A stretch of 64,000 bases of DNA from Anoplopoma fimbria (taxonomy: Eukaryota; Chordata; Actinopteri; Perciformes; Anoplopomatidae). Under the pieces are notes generated by a model. It searched no databases. It saw only the letters and a program-made list of their open reading frames with translations, and was not told where the DNA came from. The translations under genes were made by a program, and so were the position numbers. Location of the stretch: NCBI RefSeq assembly GCF_027596085.1, contig NC_072450.1, forward strand, positions 32,679,629-32,743,628, read 5' to 3'. Below, one piece after another: positions 52,158-62,932 of this stretch. Positions within the stretch are counted from its first letter, which is position 1. Each line of letters starts with the position of its first letter.

Positions 52158-52936
52158 CATCAAAATCCCTACACTGTGTCTCCTCTCCAAGACTTCAGTT
52201 GGTTGGTTTTAAATAAACATATTGTGGAGCCATGTTTAAAGCTATGTTTGTATGTGTTGTATATGTTTAAAATGTGACCATGAGGGTTAGTTTGGGGTTA
52301 ATGATAATATTATCAATAGAGAAAAAAGACTCTGCCCATCACATTGATGTATTTTTTATGTTTGAAATGTGACCACAAGATCACTTGAGAATGAAGAGCT
52401 ATCGCTCCTCATCTCTGTTTGAGAGATTCATAGGTCACACACACACACACACACGCACACAAGCATGCAGTGCGTGCGCTCATGCTTCTGTGCGTGTGTC
52501 ACTGGTTGCCATGGTGAGGGAGCACCTGGGTGAACTAATTAAGAGAGATGAGAGCAGACACTGATTTTGAACAAAACTAGCTGTCAAACTCCTACCTACT
52601 ATCGTAAAACCATGATTCCAATGGACAACATATTTATATATTCCGAAAGATAAGACTTTGACGAGCGCAGAGATGTACTTTTTATGTTTGTTTTTTTTTA
52701 ATTTGAGCTTCAGAGCAGGTTAGAAAACTGGTACTATCTGCTTTCTTTGAGAAATTGTCATCAGAATTAACATCAGAGTCTAATGGAGCAGTTGGTTGGA
52801 GTTCATGTTGCTTTCAGGCACATGGAGTCAAATGTGTAAGACTGTTGGATTCCATAGACACATGTCTACGACCACCACAACATTTCCTACTTTTTTTTTT
52901 ATCACAAAATGGTTTATGAAGAGTGAAAATTGTGGA
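52158..52936. other. Intergenic stretch
   Basis: No gene. Contains a diverged copy (52285-52365) of sequence found at 43620-43745 and a CA run at 52439-52455. The ancestral site resumes at CATCAAAATCCC after the CTAG duplication. Confidence 0.6.
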
Positions 52937-53339
52937 GATTCAATTCAGTTTATTTTGTATAGCCCAGAATCACAAATTACAAATTTGGCTCAGAGGGCTT
53001 TACAATCTGTGCACATGCGACATCCTATGTCCCGGAACCCTCAAATCGGCACAGGAAAAACTCCCCTAAAAAAAACCTTTTACAGGGAGAAAAAAGGAAG
53101 AAACCTATGGGAGAGCAACAGAGGAGGGATCCTTCTCCCAGGATGGACAGAATGCAATAGATGTCATGTGTACAGAATGAACAGCATAACAGAGATACAA
53201 CATTCAATGTATATGACATAGATTATTCATATAATAAGAGTAGTAGGCAGAGTAACAAAGGAAAAAATGAAGACTACTTATAATAACAGCAGCAATTACT
53301 ATAGTAGAATTATAATTATGAAATAGGGAATAGTAATGA

Positions 53340-53836
53340 TAATAATCGAAGTAGCAGTGGGTGTCAGTCGGCTCACAGCAGGAGGCACGACCACGGTCCA
53401 GATAACACAACGATTCCTGGAAACCCGCACAGCGAGAAAGCAAAAAGGGCTTCAGGGTGGAGGCAAAGCTAATATGATTAATGGTACAGGTAATAGTAAT
53501 AGTAATGTGAATAATAATAATAATGGTAGTAGCAGTCGGTGTCAGCAGGGCCATAGCAGGATGCACGACCACAGTCCAGGTACAGCCACGATTTATAGAA
53601 GCCTGCGAAGCGAGAAAGCACAAAGACTCCAGGGTAGAAGCAAAATCAATAAGCGTAATAGTACAGGCAATAATAATAGTAATGTGACTAATAATGATAG
53701 TGGTAGTAGTAGTGGGTGTCAGCAGGGCCTCAGCAGGTGGCACGATGACAGTCCAAATATAACCCCGATTCCTGGGAACCTGCGAGGCGAGAAAGCACAA
53801 GGACACCGGGGAAGAAGCAAAACCAGTAATGTGCAT
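53340..53836 (-). repeat. 177-bp tandem repeat in the LINE 3' region
   Basis: GTGTCAG recurs at 53361, 53539 and 53716 with about 177-bp spacing. Each unit has a conserved part (CGAGAAAGCA, ACGATTCCTGG-like) and a low-complexity AATAGTAATAATG part. About 2.8 units. Confidence 0.85.
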
Positions 53837-53971
53837 AAATAGGAGATTAATACATAAAGGAGGAGTGAGAGAAGAGGAGAGAGGAGCTCAGCGTATCCTA
53901 GGTAGTCCCCCGGCTGTCTGGGCATATAGCAGCATATCTAGGGGCTGGACCAAGGCGAACCAGAACAAGCC

Positions 53972-55090
53972 CTAACTATAAGCTCTATCAAAAAGGAAGG
54001 TCTTAAGCCTGCTCTTAAAAGTGGTGAGTGAGTCTGCCCCCCGGACTGAAACTGGAACCTGGTTCCACAGAAGAGGAGCCTGATAACTGAAGGCTCTGGC
54101 TCCCATCCTACTTTTATATACTCTAGGAACCACAAGTACCCCTGCATTGATTGAGCGCAGCTCTCTAGTTGGGTAATATGGAACCATAAGTTCCTTAAGA
54201 TAAGACGGTGCCTGGCCAGTTAGAGCTTTGTAGTTAAGTAGAATAATTTTAAATTCTATTTTTGATTTAACAGGGAGCCAGTGCAGAGAAGCTAATACTG
54301 GAATAATATGATCTCTTTTCTTAGTTTTTGTTAGAACACGTGCTGCAGAATTCTGGATCAACTGTAAAGATCTAAGAGACCTATTAGAGCAGCCTGATAA
54401 TAAGGAGTTACAGTAATCTAGTCTAGAGGTAACAAATGCATGAACTAGTTTTTCTGCATCACTTTGAGACAGGATTTGCCAGATTTTCGCAATGTTACGT
54501 AAATGAAAAAAGGCTGTCCTTGAGATCTGTTTTATATAAGAGTTAAAAGACAGATCCTGGTCAAAGATAACTCCAAGGTTCTTAACGGTAGTGCTGGATG
54601 CTAGAGCAATGCCATCTAGAGAAACTATATCGTTAGATAATTGAATTCGAAGGTGATCTGGACCTAGTAGGATAACTTCTGTTTTTTCAGAGTTTAACAT
54701 TAAAAAGTTACAGGTCATCCAGGTTTTTATGTCCGTAAGACATGCTTGAAGTTTAGAGAACTGGTTAGTTTCGTCTGGCTTAATTGATAGATATAACTGG
54801 GTATCATCTGCATAACAATGAAAGTTTACTGAGTGTTTTCTGATAATATTCCCCAAGGGAAGCATATATAAGGTAAATAAAATAGGTCCAAGAACAGACC
54901 CCTGTGGAACTCCGTGACTAACCCTGGTTTTCATCGAGCTTTCATTGTTTACATATACAAACTGAGATCGGTCTGATAAATACGACTTAAACCAGCTAAG
55001 TGCGATTCCTTTAATGCCTATAAGATGCTCCAATCTCTGTAATAGGATTTGGTGATCAATGGTATCAAATGCAGCACTAAGGTCTAGCAA
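53972..55090 (-). pseudogene. LINE ORF2, RT C-terminal part
   Basis: 372 residues open. LDLSAAFDTIDH (RT motif A), HGVPQGSVLGPILF (B), CYADDTQLYL (catalytic C motif intact), KNLGVIFD (YLGV-like), then LHWLPVKSKIEFKI and the C-terminal FKSRLKTFLF, typical of the L2/Rex1 groups. It is separated from the upstream part by a frameshift near 55150. Confidence 0.9.
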
Positions 55091-55125
55091 TACAAGTACA
55101 GAGACAAGTCCTTTGTCTGAAGCTA

Positions 55126-56499
55126 TTAGAAGGTCATTGGTAATTTTTCAGTGCCGTCTCCATGATTCACTCTAAATCCTGACTGAAAATCCTCAAATAA
55201 ACTATTGTTATGCATAAAGTCACAGAGCTGATTTCCTACTGCTTTCTCAAGGATCTTAGAGAGGAAGGGAAGGTTAGATATAGGTCTATAGTTAGCCAAC
55301 ACCTCTGGATCTAAAGTAGGTTTCTTAAGAAGAGGTTTAATTACAGCTAGTTTGAAGGCCTGTGGTACATGGCCCGTCAGTAAAGACAGATTGATAATTT
55401 CTAATAAGGAGTTGCTAATTAAAGGTAAAACTTCCTTAAGCAGCCTAGTCGGAATCGGGTCTAAGAGACAGGTGGAAGGTTTAGACTTAGAAATAGTTAA
55501 AGTCAATTGTTGAAGGTCGATGGGAGAAAAGCCATCTAAATATATTTCAGGTTCTACAGCTATGGATCGATCGGTACTGGTTGAGGGCAGTAGATTATAA
55601 ATTTTTTCTCTAATAGTTAGAATCTTATCATTAAAGAAGTTCATGAAGTCACTACTACTGAGGTTTATAGGAATACACGGCTCAACAGAGCTGTGACTCT
55701 CTGTCAGCCTGGCTACAGTGCTGAAGAGAACCCTAGGGTTGTTCTTATTTTTCTCTATTAATGCTGAATAATAGGCTGCTCTAGCATTACGGAGTGCCTT
55801 CTTATATATTTTAAGACTGTCTCGCCAGACTAACCGCGCTTCATCCACATTGGTGGAACGCCATATCCTTTCAAGTTTTCGCGATATTTGCTTTAAATCG
55901 CGGGTTTGAGGATTATACCATGGAGCAAACCTCCTTTCTTTTATTAGCTTCTTTTTTAGAGGAGCTATAGAGTCCAGTGTCATTCGCAGTGAGCATGCAG
56001 CACTATCAACAAGATGGTCAATCTGAGACGGACTAAAGCTAGCGTAGGAGTCCTCTGTTATATTGAGCAATGGTACTGAATAAAACCCTGAAGAAATCGC
56101 TTCTTTAAATTTAGCTACAGCATTATCAGATAGACATCTAGTGTAGAAACTTTTGCCTAATGGCGTACACTCTGGTAGAACAAATTCAAAGGTTATTAGA
56201 AAATGGTCCGATAAAAGAGAGTTCTGTTGAGAGACAATTACATTTTCTACTTCAATACCATAAACCAGAACAAAGTCGAGGGTATGGTTAAAAGAGTGAG
56301 TCGGTTTATGTACACACTGACAGAAGCCAATAGAATCTAGTAATGAACCAAACGCAGTACTAAGGCTATCATTATACACATCCACATGAATATTAAAATC
56401 CCCTACAATAATAACTTTATCTGTCTTAAGGACTAAACTAGATAAAAACTCTGAGAATTCAGATAGGAATTCAGAATACGCACCTGGTGCACGATACAT
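55126..56499 (-). pseudogene. LINE ORF2, endonuclease C-terminal and RT N-terminal part
   Basis: VIIVGDFNIHVD and SDHFLITFEF are the C-terminal APE-type endonuclease motifs. A linker follows (RRFAPWYNPQTRDLK), then RT start motifs LLDPIPTRLLKEV and KPTLDPEVLANYRPISNLPF. The frame is lost at HGDGTEK near 55150. Confidence 0.9.
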
Positions 56500-57068
56500 A
56501 CAACAAATAAAATTGACTTTAATGCTTTCCCGCTCGGGTTTGAAAGACTAAGAACAAGGCTTTCAAATGAGTTGTAATTTAATTTAGGTTTAGGGTTTAT
56601 TAATAGGCTTGAGTCAAAGATAGCTGCTACTCCACCTCCTCGGCCTGTGCCTCGAGGAATATGAGTATTAATATAACTTGGAGGAGTTGATTCATTAAGG
56701 CTAACGTACTCTTCATGACACAGCCAGGTTTCAGTAAGACAAAATAAATCAATATGATTATCTGATATTAAATCATTTACAAGTACACCCTTAGATGACA
56801 GAGATCTAATATTTAAGAGTCCACATTTAACTGTCCTGTTTTGATGCACTGTTGCATCGGTTGCCTTAACTTTTATTAAGTTATTTTGTATAACTCCTCT
56901 TCTGTTGACTTTAAATAATTGAAGTGGCCGTGGGGCAGACACAGTCTCTATAGGGTTTTGGGTGGGTAACTGGGTGGTAACTGGGTGGGTAACTGCTCCA
57001 AAGGAAGCGCAGAGAGGTGTGAAAGACTGCGACTCTGCTTCTGCTTCCTGGTCTGAACTCTGGGTCAT
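56433..57068 (-). pseudogene. LINE ORF2, N-terminus and endonuclease start
   Basis: 211 residues from ATG at 57068. [22 protein letters not shown] (catalytic Glu) and [12 protein letters not shown] mark the N-terminal endonuclease. The frame shifts at [11 protein letters not shown] near 56515, before the next segment. The ATG overlaps the ORF1 stop. Confidence 0.88.
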
Positions 57069-57250
57069 GGATTAGGTCCACTAATGAACTGGGTCAGATT
57101 TCTAGAGATGAGATCCGCTCCATCCAAAGTAGGATGGATGCCGTCTCTCCTAATCAGACCAGGTTTTCCCCAGAAAGTATGCCAATTGTCTACGAAGCCC
57201 ACATTGTTTGCAGGACACCACCTCGACAGCCAGCGGCGGAATGATGACAT
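57065..57250 (-). pseudogene. LINE ORF1 C-terminal end, esterase-like
   Basis: 61 residues: NNVGFVDNW, then [17 protein letters not shown]. The D-x-x-H (DGIH) is the last catalytic block of SGNH esterases, known in ORF1 of L2/CR1 LINEs. The Ser-bearing N-terminal blocks are missing because the element is truncated here. Confidence 0.7.
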
Positions 57251-57299
57251 GCGGCTATATCACATTCATCCCAGCCACCAGGAAGATGTCAGACAACTT

Positions 57300-58242
57300 C
57301 CAAGATGGCACTCCACATGTCTGTGAAGAACTGGCCGTACAAGACAATAAATTAAGAACGGACCTGCAGAATGAACCATTGACAGATACAGAAGCATGGC
57401 TGTATACGGATGGCTGTTGCTACAGGAGAGAGACAGGCAATGTGGCAGCCTTTGCAGTAGTGCGCCAACTGGCAACTGGAGAACATGTCACAGTAGACTC
57501 AGGAATCATCCCGCAGCCAGCCTCTGCACAACTAGCAGAAGTGGTTGCATTGACATCTGCCCTAACATGGGCCAAAGGCAAACGAGTGAACATCTTCACA
57601 GACTCAGCATACGCTCATGGTGCGGTGCACACAGACGGCCCCTCGTGGCGACGAAGGGACTTCACCACATCGAACGATCAGCCAATCAAGCACCAGCAAG
57701 CTATGAAAACACTGATAGACGCAGTACAGCTGCCAGCACAGCTAGCCATCATGAAATGCAAAGGACATGACAAAATAAAGACCAGAATAAGTGCCGGGAA
57801 TGATGCGGCAGACGAAGCAGCCAAGAAGGCAGGAGGCTATCAGCCTGCCCAAATGGTACTAAGGCTCAAGCAGACTCAAATACAACTCACCGAAAAACAT
57901 ATACAGGAAATACAAGAAAGGGCAGGTGCTTATGAGTGGTCGGAATGGACCAGAAAAGGAGCATCAAAAGATGAGAAAGGACTCTGGAGGGCACATGACG
58001 GACGTCTAGTGGCCCCAGCAGAGCTCTGTCAAGTGCTGCTCCCAGAAGCACATGGACCCACCCACGAGGGAAAAAAGAGAACATTGGAAAGACTGAGTCA
58101 CTTATGGTGGCATCCACACATGGAAAGCATCACACACTTGTATTGTGACGAGTGCCTGACGTGTGGACAGCACAACCCCCGAAGACCATTCAAGACCCCC
58201 ATGGGATCATATCCGGTACCTGTTTTCAAGACATCAGCATAG
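57300..58242 (+). pseudogene. Retroviral RNase H and integrase N-terminus
   Basis: RNase H motifs in order: LYTDGCCYR (Asp), QLAEVVALTSAL (Glu), NIFTDSAYAHG (Asp), GNDAADEAAKK (Asp). A tether follows, and the integrase HHCC zinc motif (HLWWHPH, CDECLTC). The frame ends out of phase near 58200 with a stop at 58240-58242. The N-terminal residues up to about 57300 derive from the junction, not from pol. Confidence 0.85.
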
Positions 58243-58481
58243 ATTATACAGACATGGGAGCAGATAATGTAGTACAAGGAAAGAGATACATGTTGGTAAT
58301 GGTAGACAGATTTTCAAAGTGGGTAGAAGCAATCCCCACCAAAAAAGAAGATGCACAGTCAGTTGTGAAATGGTTGCAGACAGAGTTGATCCCGCGCTAC
58401 GGGTTACCACGATGCATTAGATCCGACAACGGAACACATTTTAATAACAAACTGCTAAGTTGTTTGTTAACAAAGAGCTAA
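58152..58481 (+). pseudogene. Retroviral integrase core, N-terminal half
   Basis: SIDYTDMG carries the first catalytic Asp and IRSDNGTHF the second; VDRFSKWVEAIPT lies between them. It is in another frame from the RNase H ORF and ends at a stop near 58480, after a shift close to 58465. Confidence 0.85.
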
Positions 58482-59107
58482 GCCTGGGAATCAGCCACAA
58501 GTTTGGCTCAGTCTATCATCCACAATCACAGGGTCTGGTCGAAAGAGCTAATCAAACATTGAAGGCTAAAATAGCCAAGACATGTGCAGGTACCAAGTTA
58601 ACATGGGTAGAGGCCCTCCCACTGGCATTGATGGCAATGAGATCATCGCCAGGGGGAGGAACACACCTCTCCCTACACGAAATTTTGACTGGTAGAGTTA
58701 TGCCAGGTCCACCCAGGGATGGAGGTCATATGCCACCTCTGGATGTGTGTCAGATTGAGATGTCTGACTATTTGCATGCACTAACATCACTCACCACAGC
58801 TCTCTCCAACCAGGTTGTTCGAGCCCAGGCGATCGTCCCGGTGGAAGGAGAGCCATCAAAGGTAAAAGTAGGAGACTGGGTCAGGGTCAAAGTTCACAAA
58901 CGAAAGTGGACTGACCCCAGGTGGACTGGACCGTACGAAGTGAAGGAAGTTACGTCACACTCGGTCCAGGTCAAAGGTAAATCAGGCGCTCCTTGGCACC
59001 ACCTGACACATTGTGCCCCAGCTCCGACACCTGACAGGACACTGACAGAGGTCCGAACGAATTTGAGAAATGCAGCGACAGCTGAGGAGGTGCCTGGGGG
59101 ACCCTGA
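58460..59107 (+). pseudogene. Retroviral integrase core end and C-terminal domain
   Basis: [18 protein letters not shown] supplies the catalytic Glu. The C-terminal SH3-like domain follows ([22 protein letters not shown]). It ends at TGA 59105-59107. No env frame follows. Confidence 0.85.
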
Positions 59108-59151
59108 CGAGCCCCCAGGGAGGCGGAGACCGTTCACCTGGAAAGGGAACA

Positions 59152-59322
59152 ATGATGGGAAGACTAATCACAACGGCCCTCTCCAAAGAAAAGCAGCCAC
59201 CACCCTATGGCCATTTCCCCCTCCTAGATCGAGAAGGTAATGCAGCGAACCCCGACGAGGACGAGGATTCCGACAACGAAGGACAAAAGAATCAGTTCCG
59301 TCTTGAAATTGAAGATGAATGA
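59152..59322 (+). CDS. 56-aa ORF with a PPPY motif between integrase and the 3' LTR
   Basis: Open from ATG 59152 to TGA 59320-59322. Residues 16-19 are PPPY, a WW-domain/late-domain motif. The C-terminal half is strongly acidic (DEDEDSDNE). It sits where the end of env would be, so it may be the cytoplasmic tail of a deleted env or an accessory remnant. Function is not known, and it may simply be a chance ORF. Confidence 0.4.
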   Translation: MMGRLITTALSKEKQPPPYGHFPLLDREGNAANPDEDEDSDNEGQKNQFRLEIEDE

Positions 59323-59356
59323 ATCATTAATAGAGAATTCACACCTAGCAGGTGTG

Positions 59357-59368
59357 AAAAGGGGGATT
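59357..59368 (+). promoter_or_regulatory. Retroviral polypurine tract
   Basis: AAAAGGGGGATT immediately precedes the LTR start TGTCATG; this is the plus-strand primer site in retroviruses. Confidence 0.7.
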
Positions 59369-59887
59369 TGTCATGTAAATATTACATTCATATGTATAAA
59401 TGCACACATACAAATCTCAAACACAGTATATTTTGTCTATGCTTTCACATCACACTATCACTGTGCACATTGCGGTAAATGATTATGAGTTCTCTTAGAA
59501 GGTCAAATACTCCGGACAGGGCATTCTAGTGCCTGGCCGTACGATGGAAAAGAACAGAGACACTTAAAGAAGGAATGTGCTTTTACTGCAGAGAAACCAG
59601 ATAACAGAGGCCCTTTTTACGACCAACTGATGAGGCCCTCAGAAAGTCTAAAAGTCTAAACCAAGAGCCGCCTTCCTCTTTTTTGGACCTATCATATTCA
59701 ACTCATAAAACCTATATAACATGATGCGCACTCTGTATAAGCGCCTTTTAGTAGCTGAACTTCTCAGTACTGCTAGGCCCGTGCACGTATAACTGCTGGG
59801 CGATATACTCCTGTTATCCTACAATAAATGTCACATTTGTTTTAAGACGAATCTGGTGTAGAAGTCTCTCTTGTTTTCCACTCAACA
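59369..59887 (+). repeat. Retroviral 3' LTR
   Basis: 519 bp from TGTCATGTAAAT to CCACTCAACA. Contains a TATA-like CTATATAA near 59710 and AATAAA at about 59824, giving plausible U3-R-U5 layout. No second copy lies in the window. Confidence 0.7.
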
Positions 59888-59919
59888 CTACCCTCCCCAT
59901 CGGTGGGCGCATAGTCATT

Positions 59920-60195
59920 CTAAAACACAAGCTTCACATTCTCAAATGTGGCTCCAACTTTCAATAAAACACCCGGAACTATTTCCTCAGTAACACACGA
60001 AACAGGTAAAAAACTTAAAATCACCTCCCCATTAAAAGCCATCCTCCAGTCACTCTCAATGTCAGCTGTGCTGTGGGTTTCCTGTAAAAGCATCACGTCT
60101 ATTTTTTTCATCTCCATCATTTTAAAAAGTGCAGCTCTTTTAAAATCAGCCTTGGCTCCTTTCAAGTTTAAAATGCTGATATTAAAATCACACAT
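59920..60195 (-). pseudogene. L1/Tx1-like LINE endonuclease fragment
   Basis: FNISILNLKGAKADFKRAAL, then MLLQETHSTADIESDW and GVLLKVGATF: the N-terminal part of an APE-type endonuclease from the L1/Tx1 group, with the catalytic QETH Glu. It is cut by the retroviral LTR end at 59888. The hydrophobic residues before it are untranslated sequence in frame. A different clade from the L2-type LINE nearby. Confidence 0.65.
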
Positions 60196-60311
60196 TGGTG
60201 GAGAGCTTAAAAAGAAAAAAGCAGTGATAAAACATGTCAGTGTGTAAAAGCACAAGATCTTATGTCTAAACATCATCTTCATCAGTGATGATTTGCATTT
60301 TCACTTTTACC

Positions 60312-60375
60312 ACCTGCAGCCTCCACCCGGACACCGCCGCCTGCAGCCTCCACCCGGACACCGCCGCCTGCAGCC
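60312..60375 (+). repeat. 27-bp tandem repeat
   Basis: CCTGCAGCCTCCACCCGGAC with ACCGCCG, two full units and a partial third. Confidence 0.85.
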
Positions 60376-60770
60376 TGTCGGGTCGTCTCCGTGGAGGAAC
60401 AGGAGGAGGTGCCCGGTCCAGCCTTCCTCCTCCTCCCCCTCCTCCTGCCAGCAGTGCTGAGGTAAGGCTGTCTGTCAAACACTGGAGGTGTCCCCGCTGC
60501 CCTCGCTCATAACGTGCTGTCCTCGGGTATCAAAGTGTCCTCTATGTTTCTGTTGTTGTCTCACAGCTGCTGCCTCATTCCATTACGAGCAGTTCCTGGC
60601 CTTGTGCTCAGTGGGGGGGCAGTTTACAACTCCACCCCAGATACCCCTCTGACATCCCTCTGCTGCTGACGGTGTACAGCTATGACGTCCTGACGCGGCT
60701 GAAGTAGAACGAGGCCAGGATCACCTCCACCTTCTTTGTATTCATTTCATTTGTTTTTACAATAAAAAAA
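60312..60770 (+). pseudogene. Possible two-exon gene fragment with poly(A) signal
   Basis: A frame through 60459 (SLSGRLRGGTGGGARSS, then a run of Pro and ASSAE) ends at a GTAAGG donor. An acceptor TTGTTGTCTCACAG at 60566 opens a phase-0 frame (LLPHSITSSSWPCAQWGG ... VYSYDVLTRLK) to TAG near 60705, with AATAAA at about 60762. I do not recognise the protein. The intron would be about 105 bp. It could equally be an untranslated or chance frame inside a transposon island. Confidence 0.25.
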
Positions 60771-60916
60771 AGTTTGACATCTTTACTTTGTCTGGAAGCT
60801 TTATTATTTCTTATAATACATCATTCAAAACAAGCTCTACACATTATGATAGTAATGATTATAGGAGAATGATAGCCGTACATACCAACATGATGGGTCA
60901 TGCTGCTGCACTGAGT

Positions 60917-61547
60917 TGTGGCAACCCCACGCCATTGGCCAGGGGCCAGCCGCTGCAGCACCCGCCCCGTGGACGGGTGGTGGAAGGAAGGTACCTCCCC
61001 CTCCACCCAGCTGCACTAGAGGGAACATCAACCGGGCCCAGGAAATCAAGAAGATTGGGGGCACCTGGGGAACGAGGAGAGAGGAGCTTTAAGGGCGGGA
61101 GAGAGGAAGAGAGAGGGAGAGCACATGGCTGGAAGGAGCGCGGAAAGCACATGTGGACTGGAGGACTGCCAAAAGGAGAGGACAGAACCCGACGAGGAAG
61201 GGCTGGACAGGAGGACCCGCGCCCTTATTCCCGATTACGGAAGAACCTTAGTTTGTATAAGAATTCCCTACGGAAGAACCTTAGTTTGTATAAGATTTCC
61301 TTTTTGTGATTCCCGATTACGGAAGAACCTTAGTTTGTATAAGATTTCCCTTTTTGTGATTCCCGATTACGGAAGAACCTTAGTTTGTATATGATTTCCC
61401 TTTTTGTGATTCCCGATTACGGAAGAACCTTAGTTTGTATATGATTTCCCTTTTTGGTGACCGGACTCCCAATAAAACCCGTTGCACCGCAACCCTGCTT
61501 CTTTCCTTAATTCCCGAATCCCCGCCGCCGACGAAGGGGTTGCCACA
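60917..61547 (+). repeat. 5' LTR of the Gmr1-like element
   Basis: 631 bp with 12-bp inverted termini: TGTGGCAACCCC at the start and GGGGTTGCCACA at the end. AATAAA at about 61471. A 50-bp tandem repeat lies inside. Confidence 0.85.
61228..61457 (+). repeat. 50-bp tandem repeat within the LTR
   Basis: TTACGGAAG-type motifs at 61235, 61267, 61317, 61367 and 61417; the last four are spaced exactly 50 bp. Each unit contains GAACCTTAGTTTGTATA. About 4.5 units; the first is shortened to 33 bp. Confidence 0.9.
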
Positions 61548-61548
61548 G

Positions 61549-61566
61549 TGGTGGAGAACGCGGGCA
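61549..61566 (+). promoter_or_regulatory. Primer-binding site
   Basis: TGGTGGAGAACGCGGGCA begins one base after the LTR end, as expected for a tRNA 3'-end complement. The tRNA was not identified. Confidence 0.65.
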
Positions 61567-61602
61567 ACGCGATCCCTGGACTTAAACACAACCCAGACCA
61601 CG

Positions 61603-62588
61603 ATGGAGCACGCCGACCAACCCGCCACGAGGGACGAGGAGATAGACATCCTACGGAGATGTATGGTCCGAATGGCCGAGCAGCTCGCTCGGGGTCCTGC
61701 ATCCGCCGCCCCCACGAAGAGGCTTACCAAGATGGGACCGGACGACGACGTAGAGGCGTACCTTGAGGTGTTCGAGCGGACCGCGGACCGTGAACAATGG
61801 CCAGCGGACCAGTGGGGCCACATCCTAGCGCCCTTCCTGACCGGGGAAGCTCAGCGCGCCTACCGGGATCTCCACCCCCAAGAGGCGGGGCATTACCCGA
61901 CGCTCAAGCGGGCCATCCTCGCCCATTATGGACACAGCCTCCCCGCCCAGGCGCAGCGCTACCACGACTGGAGCTACGAACCGCTCGGCTCAGTGAGAAG
62001 CCAGATTTCCCAACTCGTCCGGCTGGCCGAGCGGTGGCTCGTAGAAGGCGACGGCCCCCCTCTGCTGGATCGGCTCGTCATAGACCGCTGCATCCGATCT
62101 CTTCCCCCGGCGCCAAACGCTGGGCCTCCGGGAACCAGCCCCGAACGGTGAACGATCTCGTGGAGCTCCTCGAGAACCATCAAGTAACCCAGCGGCTTTG
62201 CGGAGGAACAGCCCCGCCTCCCGGAGGGGGGGAGCCGCGGACCGAGCGACGCGGACGGAGGACAGAGACCCCGCGCTCCCAGACACCGGTCGTCCGAGGC
62301 CCCGCCTACCCGGCTCAAAACACCGTGGCCCGCAGAGGCCCTGCCCCCCCGACTCCGAGAGAGAAGTGGAGGTGCTACACCTGCGGCCAGGAGGGCCACC
62401 TGGCCCGCCACTGTCCCGGCGCAGGGACGTGTCAATGCCCACGGCCAGTCCGTCCGACCAGAGGGGAGGAGCCTGCCTCCGCACCACCTGCTGGTCACAC
62501 GAGAGGACCGTCTCGCCGAGCCTGCCGGTACGGGTGGGACGGCGCGACACCCATGCCCTCCTGGACTCAGGGAGCGTGGTCACCTTGA
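61603..62588 (+). pseudogene. gag: Gmr1-like Gag with SCAN-like domain, frameshifted
   Basis: From ATG 61603. The capsid part (DDDVEAYLEVFERTA, FLTGEAQRAYRDL, LKRAILAHYG) resembles the vertebrate SCAN domain, which was derived from Gmr1-type gag. The frame shifts near 62115 (CIRSLPPA; the other frame continues RTVNDLVELLENHQ). It ends with a CCHC knuckle CYTCGQEGHLARHC. The first frame alone stops at 62151. Confidence 0.8.
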
Positions 62589-62932
62589 TCCGGCCCGACT
62601 TAGCCTGTGGAACGCCCGGGCAGGACGTGGAGGTGGGCTGCATCCACGGACAGACGGAAACATACCCCACCAACCACATCACAGTACAAACCCCGAAGGG
62701 GACCTTCACGGTCCAGGCCGGGGTAGTGCCCAACCTACCCATGCCCCTGTTAATTGGACGCGACTGTCCCATCTTTGGACGACTGTTGGGGGCGGAGCTT
62801 CGCCCACCCAGACCCCAACATCCAAGGACGAGACCGCGCCAGCTACGAAGCCGACCCGTCTATATGGCAGGCCAACCCCGCCATCCCCGACTGACTCCGA
62901 CGAGCCTCCGCAGAGACCCGCGAGAGAGGTAG
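62510..62932 (+). pseudogene. Gmr1-like aspartic protease
   Basis: ALLDSGSVVTLIRPDLA holds the catalytic D-S-G; LPMPLLIGRDCPIF is the second conserved strand. The frame differs from the gag end, so translation would need a shift or the copy is mutated. Confidence 0.75.

Larger units (their letters stand above)
52937..57262 (-). mobile_element. L2/Rex-type LINE, nearly full length
   Basis: The 3' end on the - strand is ACAAAATAAACTGAATTGAA, with a TTGAA-type tail. Upstream come a 3' region with a 177-bp tandem repeat, ORF2 (endonuclease plus RT) and the end of an ORF1 with an esterase-like motif. ORF1 stop and ORF2 start overlap (57065-57068). The 5' end is truncated near 57262, where retroviral sequence of opposite orientation begins. 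ORF2 has two frameshifts. Confidence 0.88.
57290..59887 (+). mobile_element. Endogenous retrovirus remnant: RNase H, integrase, 3' LTR
   Basis: 5'-truncated provirus of gamma/epsilon-like type. It has the pol 3' part in three frames, no env, a purine tract AAAAGGGGG just before the LTR, and one LTR. Gag, protease and RT are absent. The 5' break is against the truncated LINE at about 57262-57300; the 3' LTR abuts an L1-like fragment at 59888. Not capable of replication. Confidence 0.82.
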
